Source: Parascedosporium putredinis (lineage: Eukaryota; Ascomycota; Sordariomycetes; Microascales; Microascaceae). From it: 64,000 nt of DNA. The stretch covers positions 4,216,001 through 4,280,000 of the forward strand of contig CASHTG010000001.1 of assembly GCA_949357655.1 (NCBI GenBank). Reading direction: 5' to 3'. Positions 23,970-34,897 of the stretch are shown piece by piece. The position numbers were made by a program, and so were the translations under genes. The notes below the pieces were generated by a model that saw only the letters and a list, made by a program, of their open reading frames with translations, was not told the DNA's origin and did not search any database. The first letter of the stretch is position 1; every line of letters starts with the position of its first letter.

Positions 23970-26163
23970 ATGTCTGACGCTTGGGGCACCTCTGAGATGA
24001 CGGAGGCCCTCCCCTCCCTCATGGTCAAGAAAATGACCCCAACGCATCGTCTCCCGGCCCTCAGGAGAGCAAATCCTCCTCCCCGAGGGATGGACCCAAA
24101 GATGATTGCCGCCTCGGAGGCTTTGAAGAAGATGGACTGGACCCCTGCCAAAGCTTATGATTATTCTACCCTGGGACCCGGCCAGGAAGAGAACTGGGAC
24201 GGCGCTGCCCGCATTTACGAATGGGACGGCGAAATTGGTGAAGTTGCCCCCGAACACCCGGAACTTGAATTGGAGTTGTTTGGCACTCCCGAATCGCGCG
24301 GCGAGGTCCGTGGCATTGACTTTACAAAGTAAGTCACCTTTCTCTGTCATCCTACTTCCTCCCCGATCCGTTATGGGGCTTGACCATAGCAAGCACAATT
24401 CCACGGGGTTGTACTTCATCGAAATCCGGGCTGACGACGTTTAGGATCGCCGAAATCGAGGTCACCCAAGAGGGCCCCGTTGAAGTAGAGCTGATCAAAA
24501 GCTTCAAAGATGCGGGCCTCCACCCCGTCATGCTTCGCAACATCGAGCTTGCGGGATACGACGCACCCACCCCCATTCAGAAATGCACCATCCCAGCGAT
24601 CCACCGCGGATATGACACTATTGCTATTGCTCAGACCGGTTCGTTCATTGCCCCTACCTACCCCCTTAATGAGAACATGGCTCTCGAGGAAGAGGGAAAA
24701 GGATTCGTTGCCGTGCCTAACCACCGCATTCGCTCGTACAGGTTCCGGCAAAACGGCCGCGTATCTGATTCCGATCCTCGATAAATTGATGGGCAAAGCA
24801 AAGAAGCTAGCTGGCCCCCGCCCCAACCAAGGTAAGTTCCAGGAAGGCGTCGACCCTTACGTGCGAGCCGAGCCCCTCGTCGTCATTGTAGCTCCCGCCC
24901 GCGAGCTGGCGGTCCAGATCTTCAACGAGGCGCGCAAGTTTTGTTACCGCACCATGCTTCGACCTTGCGTTTGCTACGGCGGCGGACCCATCCGGGACCA
25001 GATCCGTCTCCTTGGCAAGGGCTGCGATATCCTCGTTGCAACTCCCGGCCGCCTGGTCGACTTTCTCGGTCGCCCAGACGTGCTCTCCTTGAAAAGACTT
25101 CGCTACCTCGTCATCGATGAGGCCGATGAGATGCTTCAAGAGGACTGGCAGACAGACCTGGATCGCATCATGGTTGGCTCCGGTAAGTCACCCCCATCAC
25201 TTTCCGTCTGATCCCTGCTCCGGGAGGTCCTTCCAGAAACCTAACCCAGAATATTGTTTTTCTTTTTAAACAAAAACTAGACCAGGACGAGGGCCAGGTC
25301 ACTTACCTCTTGTTCTCCGTCACATTCCCCAAGCATATCCGCAATCTCGCCCAGAACCACTTGCGCGCCGACCACGTCCGCTTCCGCATCGGCCGCGCCG
25401 GGAGCACCCACAGCAACATCAAGCAGACCATTGTCCGCGTCGAGCACGACAAGCGCCAGAGCCTGCTCAGCCTGCTCTCCACCGTGCCCCCTGCCGCACC
25501 ATCATCTTTGTGAACAGAAAGCGCACCGCCGACGCCCTCGACGACTTCTTGTTCAACATGAACCTCCCTTGCTCGTCGATGCACTCGGACCGGACCCAAA
25601 AGGAGCGTGAAGCTGCCATGCGAGCCTTCCGCTCCGGTACTGCTCCCATTCTTATCGCTACTGGTGTTTCGGCTCGCGGCATCGACGTGCGCAACGTTCT
25701 CCACGTCATCAACTATGATCTCCCCGCCATGGATCATGGAGGGATTGAAGAGTATATCCATCGTATTGGTAAGTGTAGTCCTCTTCTCTAACTCTCCCAC
25801 GACACGAGCTAGTTGAGAAGAAGAAGAAAAATGTTGCGAGCCTCAAGGAGCCATGTATTGACGTATCCTCTTCCTCTTTTAACAGGTCGCACCGGTCGAA
25901 TTGGTCACCGCGGCCTCGCCTCCTCGCTCTTCACCGACGAGGACGAGCCCATTGCTAGCTTCCTAGCCCGCACTCTTCTCGAGACGGGGCAAGAGATCCC
26001 AGAGTTCCTTCAGCATCACGTCTCCGAGGGACAAGAGTTGAAGTTCGAGGCTGACTCGGATTCTGAGCCTGGGGACAATGCAGACGATGGCTGGGGCACC
26101 GGCGGCGATACTCAGGGCACCAATGACGCTCAGGACGCCAATGACGGCGGCTGGGGAAACTAA
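23970..26163 (+). CDS. DEAD-box RNA helicase, DED1/Vasa-like
   Basis: An ATP-dependent RNA-unwinding enzyme of the DDX3/DED1/Vasa group. Five exons (23970-24328, 24445-24638, 24742-25182, 25281-25768, 25886-26163) give 587 codons if one C is missing near 25491-25496. Motifs in order: Q motif (PTPIQ), motif I AQTGSGKT split by an intron after the first Gly, Ia PARELA, GG (YGGGPI), Ib ATPGRL, II DEAD (25116-25127), III SVT (25316-25324), IV IIFVN, V ATGVSARGID and VI HRIGRTGR split by the last intron. Motif III is SVT rather than the usual SAT, and Ia has PARELA rather than PTRELA. The N-terminus has an AWG and the acidic C-terminus ends in DGWG and GGWGN elements. There is no RGG box, unlike DED1. 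The exact ortholog is uncertain, but membership in the DEAD-box family is certain. Confidence 0.93.
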
Positions 26164-26562
26164 AGTTACCAGACACTTTAACTTGCGAGGGGCAATGTAA
26201 AGGACTCCAAGACATGCGGCGTTCATTAGGCGTAACAACACACCGTGAGATACTAGGCAGCTAGCAACCCCATAAGGAAAGACATGGACATAAAGACAGA
26301 CACGGGATAAAAAAATAAAAATAAAAAGTGAACTCCGCATTAGATTTATTAATTCATGTTGTCGTAAGCTAAAATACATCGACTGATGATACTGTCACTC
26401 CATGGCAGGAGGAGGATATTTCAAAGACGGGGCTATCTTGAATTGCTCCGTTCTGCTTTCTTCGTCCCCTTGCATCACTCATTCACGTTTAGTGAACTAC
26501 TAGACTGCTTTTCTTTTCTTCCACCTCGCCAACCGCCTTGCAGCCAAAAAAGACTCATGCGT
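26164..26562. other. Convergent 3' intergenic region
   Basis: 400 bp between the stops of the helicase and the aldehyde dehydrogenase. It is AT-rich with A-rich stretches around 26310-26330, suitable for 3' processing. No gene. Confidence 0.6.
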
Positions 26563-28714
26563 CTACATGTTTTGGAGAATAGTAAACACGCCGGCAACCA
26601 TGCCGCCCACGCCCAGCGCGTAACCCATATCCACGACACCCTTTGTAAACCTCCAGCTGCGCTCCTGGTCGTTGACGGGGTACTGGACGGGAGGGGGATA
26701 CCAGTGCGGATGCCCAACCACTGGGCGCGGTCGTGGCAGATGCTCTTGGCGTTGCAGAGGCCGCGGAGGCCCTCCTCGCCGGCAAAGCGGCCGTAGCCAG
26801 ATCCAGCAACGCCACCAAAGGGGAGCTGAACGGCGTAGAAGGCGGCAAAGTCGTTGACGGCAACGCCGCCGGTGCGCAGGCCGCGGACGACGAGGGGCAG
26901 GACGGGGTCGGATTCCTTGCCGAAGACGGAGGCGCCGAGGCCGAAATCGGGTGCGTTGGCGATGGCGAGGATAGAGTCGGCAATGTCGGCGGGCGAGGCA
27001 GAGCGAGCGGGGGCGGGGGCGCGCATGATGACCATGATGGGGCCGAAGCACTCCTCGTTGGCGATCTCCATGTCGGGGGTGACGTCGACGAGGAGGGTAG
27101 GCTGGAAGTAGTGGCCCTTGGGGTGTTCGGGGTGGGCGTAGCGCTTGCCACCGGCGAGGAGGCGGGCGCCGTCCTTGACGGCAGAGGCGACGAGGTTCTC
27201 GAGGCGGGAGAAGGAGCCGTCGGAGATCATGGCGCCCATGTCGGCGGTGGGGCCGAGGCGGATGGCCTTGACCTTGGGCTCGACGAGGGCGACGACCTTG
27301 TCGTACAGGGAGTCGGCGACGATGATGCGCTCGATGCCGATGCAGTTCTGGCCGGCGGACTGGAAGGTGCCGCGGAGGAGGATCTTGTGGATGCGGTCCA
27401 GGTCCTTGGCGGCGGACGCGAGGATGATGGAAGGATCCTTGCCGCCGAGCTCGGCGACGACGGGGATCAGGGCCTCGGCGGCGGAGGCGGCGACCTTGTG
27501 GCAGACGGGACGGGACCCGATAAAGGTGATGTGGGAGATGGAAGGGTGGGAGGTGAGATGGGGGCGACGTGGGGCCAGCACACAATGGGTTGGACGAGGG
27601 CCGGGTCGTGGCCGTGAGCGACGAGCGCGCCGCGGGCGACGCTCGCGAAGAAGCTGGCGCTCCAGGCGGTCTGCTCCGAGACCTTGACGACGATGGCGTT
27701 GCCGGCAAAGAGGGCGGAGATGACGGGGCCGATGAGGTTGTGGAAGGGGTAGTTCCAGCTCACGAGGGCGGCCACGACGCCGAGGGGCTCGTACACGACC
27801 TCGTTCCTCTTGTATGTCATGAGCAGGTTGGTGGGCCGTCTCGAGGGCCGCAGGGCCTTTCTCCGTGGTTGATGGTCCAGGTGAGCTTCTCAGCCGTCAC
27901 CAGGATCTCGCCCAGCTGCGCGTCCACCATGGTCTTGCCCGAGTCGAGGCACGCGATGCGGCACAGCTCCTCCTGGTTATCCAGCACGTACTGCAGCATG
28001 GACCGCATGACGGCGCGGCGCTCCCGAAAGGTCGTCGTGGCCCATTTCTTCTGCGCCGCGGCGGCGGCTTCGATGGCACGGTCGATGCCGTCGGCGGTGG
28101 ACGGGTTGATGAGGCCGAGAAACTGGCCCGTGGCGGGCGCGTAGCACTGGAGCGCTGTCGATCCGGGTATCTATGACATCGGGGAAGTGCGGCCAGACGG
28201 CCAACCCTAATATTAGCCACGTCTCTCGTCTCTTCCCCGCGGAAATGGGGGCCGATCGTACGGCGGGGAGGTTTGTTTGACAAAAGATAAGAGTGCAGAG
28301 AAGGGCAGCAAGGGGGAACAAAAGCGAGCGACTCTTACCCGAATGTTGGCCTCGTCAACGATGCGCTCTTGATCCGGCAGCTTCGGCGGGGGCACGGTGT
28401 ATCGTTTAGGTCCGGGTTCTCCAAAGAGGAGGATCTTGACAAACAGCCCGGCGATGCTGCAGGCGACTACGGCGGAGAGGACCTTGACACTGGACAAAGA
28501 GAGGCGGCGGCGGCCGGCACGTTAGGATATAGGACATCTCCAAGCAAAGAAGAAGACGGGAGGGGTCGAATGTGGTCCTGAGAGGGGCGGGGAGGACGAA
28601 TTCGCCTCGATCGAGCTTGCTAGACTAAAAGGAAAAAAGAAAGAAAGCTTACACAAAGTCCTCTGGCAGTTCGGCGAGCTGCTCGCGCAGGAAGCTCGTG
28701 AGACACTCGGACAT
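26563..28714 (-). CDS. Membrane-anchored aldehyde dehydrogenase (MSC7-like)
   Basis: An NAD(P)-dependent aldehyde dehydrogenase superfamily enzyme, oxidising aldehydes to acids. Three exons: 28714-28653, 28489-28339 and 28170-26563. After a short cytosolic N-terminus (MSECLTSFLREQLAELP) comes one hydrophobic segment (VLSAVVACSIAGLFVKILLF), predicted to anchor the enzyme in a membrane. The catalytic domain shows WNYPFHNLIGPVISAL, the general-base Glu in ELGGKDP (27450-27452), the nucleophilic Cys in GQNCIG (27342-27344), EECFGPI and a closing SGYGRFAGEEGL. The C-terminus carries a second hydrophobic stretch (MGYALGVGGMVAGVFTILQNM). This layout matches yeast Msc7, a poorly characterised ER-type ALDH. 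One base is missing in each of three runs (27858-27860, 27560-27564, 26694-26698); with them the total is 607 aa. Substrate is not known. Confidence 0.9.
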
Positions 28715-30302
28715 GGCGGCGAACAATTCAATGCCACCCTTCTTCTTCTTCGTGTTCCTCGCGGGCTTCTTTTTCTTCTTCTTGATGGTCGCGCGCGCGA
28801 GAGAGAAAGAGACGACGGAGGGAGTTGGGGCTAGAATCGGGGCGAGGATCAAGGCTGGTGAGCTCGAGTATTCCAGTAATTCTTTTTCTCGCTGGTCCGG
28901 GTGGTTCGTCCTGACCCCTATCTCTTGGCGTGGTTGAGCTCTTTGGCAGTGGCTCAAATTAGCCGTTGCGCTCCGCTGTTCACCAATTGATCAATGAACG
29001 AGCAATCTCAGGTACCAGAAATCCTCGTCCCAGGCACCACACAATGCAGCGCTCGGTCAGGGTCCTGCGTCGGCTGAATCTCGGACCGATTGTCGAAGCC
29101 AGCAGCACAGGGGAAAGGTTAGTCAGAATATATCGGACGACAGGATGATATTTGCTATTATCAATAAAAGAAGACATTTAACTTCGGGGGATGATGGTCA
29201 TCCTGAGAGAACATGATCCCGGTGGCTTTGACGATCCGATAAAGAATGGTGGGAAAATACCGAACTGAAGCCTGGGAAACCTCGCATACACAAGGTCTTC
29301 TACACGATGGGTGCACGGCGTCCCAAGGGCAGCGTTTAACGATCACAGGTTTTCAAGAGATAGGTGCATATGTATATATCTATTTGTATTTGTCCAGCTC
29401 ACACGATCGCTACACAATTCCAACTCGAGAATTGGCTGGAATAGTAGGAGAAGGAATAATATAGCAAGTGGAAGATCTCTGTTTTAGACAAAAGCCACTA
29501 CGAGAAGACAAGATAGGACAGGGCTCCGAGAGGCGGCTTCCCTCCTTCCGTTCTCCAACGACGTTTTGTAATACAAGGCAACGAAAACAAGCAAAGGAGG
29601 CAAAGCAGACAGAACAAGAAAAAAACAAAGATGGCACAAAAAGAAAACAGGACGCAAGAAAAGAAAATGCTCAGGATGAGACGCCATTCTTGCCTCCCTA
29701 ATGCGCCGGTTTCCCCACCAAAACGCCAAATATAATCAAGGATATAAGACTGTAAAACGGGGCGGAGGACGGCACGGCCAAGAACAAGACTAGGACGCGC
29801 AGGTCCGCTTGCCTATGCGCCGTGTCAGGCTCGGCGCAGCTACGCCAGCGCATGAGAATGCGTGCATGTGTGTGTATGTATGGGTATGTGTGTTTGTATC
29901 GATGTCGGTGCGGGATATCAACAATTCGGCAACAGATAATAAAGCTGTACAAGCAGAATTATAGCCCCTCTAGTGAGGTGCTACCCCCAAAAAGCATATG
30001 ATATACCAGCCATATTAACAAAGAGAAAATGCCGTATGATACAGGAAGCAGAGAAAAAAGAAAGGGCGCGCTCGGCGTCGTCGTCGTCGTTGATAATCAA
30101 GATGAGAGATGTATGATGAAAGCGCAGAAGTCGGAAATCAAAATGAAAAACTGAGAAGGGAGGGAGAGAGAGAGAGAGAGAGAAAGGATAGGGTGTGAAC
30201 AAGGTGCAGAGATGCACCATGAGTGTGCGGGAGTGTGCGTGTGTGGGCTTGAGAAAGCTCGAGTCGTGTTCCGGGTGTGGCGGGCCGCGTCTGGTTCATT
30301 CT
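28715..30302. other. Intergenic region between two minus-strand genes
   Basis: 1.6 kb comprising the promoter side of the aldehyde dehydrogenase and the 3' flank of the flippase. It contains T-rich and TTC-rich tracts (28735-28785), a TG-rich tract (29865-29895) and a GA microsatellite (about 30163-30183). No open frame with a recognisable product. Confidence 0.6.
30163..30183. repeat. GA dinucleotide run
   Basis: About ten GA units in the 3' flank of the flippase gene. A simple microsatellite. Confidence 0.9.
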
Positions 30303-33300
30303 TTACAAGTCGTGATGCTGATGGTGGTTGTTCTTGTGAAGGGACAAACCCCGTAGCCTCGGCCTGAACCTTCCGCTCTGCGTTGATTCGATGCGAGACA
30401 ACCGCGCTGCCGAAGTAAAGTCGCTGCTCGCCTCGAAGCTAGGACGGACGCGGTCCATCGATGCTCGGATGCGGTCATACGACGGCCTGGCTCGGTCGAT
30501 TGACATGCGCTGGGGCGCTGGCGCTGCAAAGGCATCGTCAAACGAAGATCGGTGGCCTGTGTAGTTGGTGCCGTCGCTGCCGTTTTGGCTCCTGAGCCGA
30601 TGGTGTGTGTTTTGTGTCACCACCGATGGCGGATAGATGGGTCGCCGCTCTTCATCCACGCTGCCATAGACCTGGTGCTTCTTCTTGTAGCTATCCGATG
30701 ATGCCGGCGAAATGCTCTCGGCCTTGCTGACCACGGCCGAGCTCGCGTCGGAGCTCTTGCTGTCGCTGGTGGGCTCCAGATGCTTGAACTTGCCCTGCAG
30801 ATCCTGCTCTCGAATGATATCAACGTCGTACGGGAAGTACACCTTTTGGATGGCCTTGATGGCAAATCGAGGGAACAGGCAGATGACCGGCACAATGAGG
30901 AAGACGGCCCAGAAGCTAAGCTGCCCGTAAATTTGACCGGCGAGTCCAAAGAAGACACCCTTGCTCGCGTTGGGAAACTGCGAGTAGATGGCCGTCCAGA
31001 AGAAGACGAAGAGATCGCTCAGACAAACGATGAGAAGCATGATCCAGTCCCATCGGTACGTGTTGATGAGGATGTACGCGTTGATAGTGAGGACGGCCGG
31101 GTGGACAATATACGCGCCGAGCCGTACTCGATCCGCGACATCCAATCCGTTGAACGTGACAAACGAGTTGCTGATAAACACGAGGTAGGGGATGAAGAAC
31201 ACCATGACCGATTGGTAGGCACCATCAATCATGTAGAACCAGAACTTGCGCTGCGTCCACTCCAGGCGCTCGATACCGCGTCGGTAAAGCTGGGGTACAG
31301 CGAGCGAAACCTTGTCCGACACGTCCTGGTCGAGGACACCCATGATGCCGACCGGGAGGGAAGTGAAGAACAGGTTAAACATCAGAATATACGTGTACTC
31401 GAAAATGTACGTCTGGTCAAAGTCGCAGTAAATCTGGTACCAGAAAATGGCAAACGTCCACACCATGTTCTTGTAGAAGAAGTTGGGAATGGTTTCCGCC
31501 AACCTCCGGTAAGACCAACGCCCGTGCACAAGGACGAGCCTCTGGAGGTATCGGAACTGCGCAACAGAATAATCAGACGACATGGCCGCCTGCCTTCCCT
31601 CGAGACCGGCGATGCCAACACCGACATCGGCCTCCTGGATCATGGCAACATCGTTGGCGCCGTCGCCAATCGAGAGCGTCATGACGTCAAGGCCGTTCTT
31701 AACCATGGAGACGACGGCCGCCTTTTGGGCGGGGCTGACACGGCAGCAGAGAACCGATTTGCACTGCTTGCAGAGCAAAAGGAACTTTGCCTAAGGTCAT
31801 CATGGAGAACCCATCTAAGAGTGAAGCCGTCGACGACGAGACCGTGGGTCGGGGCCGGGGGTTCGTGATTCTTCTTAGCCGCGGCCAGATCCTCGTCGCT
31901 GCCCGTAAGGCCAAAGACCTTTAGCTGGTCGTCGAGCTCCTTCTCGAGGGTAGCAAGGAATGTCTCATCAGGCGTTTCTCCAGTTTCGTCCTCGTCCACC
32001 TTGAGGTGGATCAATTCCATGTCGTTGTTGAGCAGGTTGCATGAGAAGCCAATGTTGATGGCGGTCTCTACCTTGTCGCCTGTCAGTACCCAGAGCTTGA
32101 TACCCGCCGTGCCGAGCAGTTCAATCGTGTCGGGAACACCGTCTTGGAGACGATCCTCGATGGCCGTGCCACCCAAGAGCATCAAGTCCTGTTCAATTAA
32201 TTCAGCGACCGCGTCGAGTTTCTCTTCTCGGTTCTCGATGGCGGCGGCGGCCTGATCGTGCTTCTTTTTCCATGCATAGTACTCATCCTCCGAGAGCTCG
32301 CGCTCGGCGATACAGAGCGTCCTCAAACCTTCTCGTGCAAACATCTCGAGGTGCTTTGCCGTCTCCTGCCTAAGCTCCTTTTGCTCGCCACGCTTCAACC
32401 TCGAGTAAATAATGCTGTCGGCACCCTTGCAGAAGAGCATCAACTTGCCGTCGGGCATCCTGACAATGGAGCTCATGCGCTTTCGGGTAGAGTTGAACTC
32501 GATGACGTTAAGGATCGGGTACTGTCGTTGCTCGCCCATGACATCGACGTCCATGACATCATTCGCCGTGGAGAGGACGGTGAAGCCCATGTCTCGCGCT
32601 GTCGCAACAAGAGCGGCTTCGTCTGGAGATTGTGCTCTAAAGATGACCTTGGGCTTGTCGCCTGATATCCTCTCGGGGATAACGGTATGGCACAGCGCTA
32701 GGACCAACATGAACCGCTCGTTCGCTTGCTGCTGCTCCTTGGTCGTATCGCCGGCAAGATCCGAGACGAAGTCTGGCGCGATGAAGGTGAGGTCCTCGTC
32801 GTGAAGGTAAGGGTTCGGGCTAATCTCTCGCAACCTCTTCAGAGTCTGCTGCTTAGCCTCTGCAATCTCCTTCTTAACCCTTTCAGCCTCCTTCTCCACG
32901 TCCACACCCAATCGTTTCTGCATTCCGGCCTGGGCCTCGGTGTACGCCTCGCCATACGGTTGGCCGTTAATCGTTGCTTTCTTAAACTCCATGATGTTTT
33001 CTGTGAGGGTGCCGGTCTTGTCGGAGAAGATGTACTCGATCTGGCCAACATCATCCGAGATGTTCCAGGATTTTGGCAGACAAGGCTCGTCGATTTTATC
33101 GTAGTACATTTCAACGTCGCTGTAGATGAAGATGGCTTGCAAAACACGAACAACTTCCAGGGTGATATAGAGCGAGATGGGAACCAAATTCTGGAACAAG
33201 ATGAGGGCGGCCCAAAAGGTGATGAAACCGCTCATGGCTGGACTTCCTCCAATTGACCCAAACTCGAAAAAGGTATGCGAAGCATCCGTCTTTGCGAAGG

Positions 33301-34897
33301 TGGCGCCGTTGACGAGCCCGGAGACGAGGCACATGACGAACAGAACGACGAAGTTGCAGACGACGTTGAAGTTGAGCTCTCGAGCAATTCGGGCGCGCTT
33401 GCTAGGCGTCGCACCAGCATTCATCATGATCTTGGTGTCGTGACCAGTGAAAATGACGACGCCCAGGGCCCACTCGGTATTGCGGAGAGTGCAGCCTCGG
33501 AGCAGCAGGTTGTCAATGCCGATGGGTTCCGTCAGCTCTTCCGGTTCGCCGTCAGGGTCGTTGGGGAGGTGCTGCCGCCATCGGATGGCGCCATTATATT
33601 TGTAGAGATTGGGGTGCGCATCTTCGCTATCAATCCAAAACTCTGCTCGTTCACAGTCACGAGCGTGCTTGATAGTCTGGCCGCATTGAAGGGCAGACCG
33701 GGACTTGAGATTGGTCTCGCCGTCCAAGTTCTTGGTCTCGATAAAGCAGGTGCCTTCAGCACCCGAAGTGGAGAGGACAATGATGTCCGCGGGCAGCTCA
33801 TCGTTGTTGTGGACGCGAACAAAATCGCCAACCCTCAACTCCTTCCAGGTACTAGGGTGGAAGCGAGCCTTCCGTTCAGCTGGCTTGTTGCGATTCACCA
33901 TGTCCTTCTTCATCGACCGAACAATCATGGCACGCTGGCGTTCGCGAGCGTCGGCATCCTCGGGGGAGGGAGGGGGAGGGGACCGGAGTAAGTTGAATGG
34001 ACTCCCTTGCAGAGACAAAAGAGTCGCGGTTAGATAGGGAGACAACATGGAGCCACGCAAAGTGATGCGCGTCTCGACAGACATGCGGGGCTCCGCCATG
34101 GTCTGCTCCTTCGCCTTTGCGCGCGCCTCCTTGGCCTTTTGGGACCAAATGCTCTTGATGGCGGTCCATAGCCACACGACACCCCGGGTCGTGGCTTTCT
34201 TGAGCTGCCTCCACAAAGAGATATTGTCATCCGTGACGTTGACGTTCTCCCAATTCTGGAGCCGGTGAACAGGGGCGTTGTTCAAGACGTTATCTAGAAC
34301 CGTTCGGCGGGAGTCCTCGATCGCGTCCTTAATTGCAGTTACCGTGATGATGAAGATGAGGGGGACCGAGTTCAAACCGGGATTGACGCCGCCAAAAATG
34401 GGAAAGAACTAGTGGAAGAGAGGAAGAAAAGGTGCGTTAGTTTTGACCTAAGACGAGGTGCCGTGGTGAAGAAAGCGACCCTCACACCACGCTAGCCAAA
34501 CGGCTGCGGTGGAGGACAGGAGGAGAAGCACAAAGGATGGGGGAGACTCCAAACTTACCACAAGGATAACAACGAAAAGGAAAAATATATTGGCCACATT
34601 GTGAAACTGAAACCAAAGATTTTTGGTATAAATGATAGCGGCGTGTATTTTGCTGTTCGGATCTTGTTTCGGGTGAAGGACTGGGATGGGGCGCCAGTCT
34701 CGTCGACGAGATTACTCGGTAATGGAAGGTTGAAAAACAGTTTCCTGCCACTGGTTTCCTCGGCTTCGTCTCCGTCTACATCACCATTTTGCAAGGAATC
34801 GCCTCCCGCAGACATTCGGTTTCCCTTCTCCCCGTCGGAGTCTTTTGGGCCCCATTGAAAAGGGGAACTTCTTCAAACCGCTGCGTATCGCAGCCAT
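30303..34897 (-). CDS. P4-ATPase phospholipid flippase, Dnf1/Dnf2 type
   Basis: Flips aminophospholipids or phosphatidylcholine to the cytosolic leaflet of plasma and endosomal membranes. Exons are 34897-34559 and 34408-30303, about 1482 aa. Hallmarks in order: RNKIRTAKYTPLSFIPK before TM1, the A-domain NLDGETNLK, PISLY in TM4 (typical of P4 enzymes), the phosphorylated Asp in SDKTGTLTEN, AQSPDEAALV, FCKGADSI, the hinge GDGANDVAMIQEADVGVGI, then six closing TM segments. A long Ser/Arg-rich cytosolic tail follows. It contains three tandem S-x-D-R-x-R-x-S units (30439-30507) and ends in an Asn/His-rich stretch. Frame breaks are near 34844-34847 (one base extra), 34620-34624, 34037-34042, 33962-33966 (two missing) and 31786-31788. 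Summed, both exons become whole codons. The start is the ATG at 34897; a downstream ATG at 34815 is an alternative. Beta subunits of the Cdc50/Lem3 family are expected elsewhere. Confidence 0.93.

Noticed and set aside
26733..27617. 294-codon plus-strand open frame
   Set aside because: Lies antisense to the catalytic domain of the aldehyde dehydrogenase. It is a Gly/Asp/Val-rich mirror of G/C-biased coding sequence with no domain.
30780..31868. 362-codon plus-strand open frame
   Set aside because: Antisense to the flippase hinge and membrane domain; a typical shadow frame of biased coding DNA.
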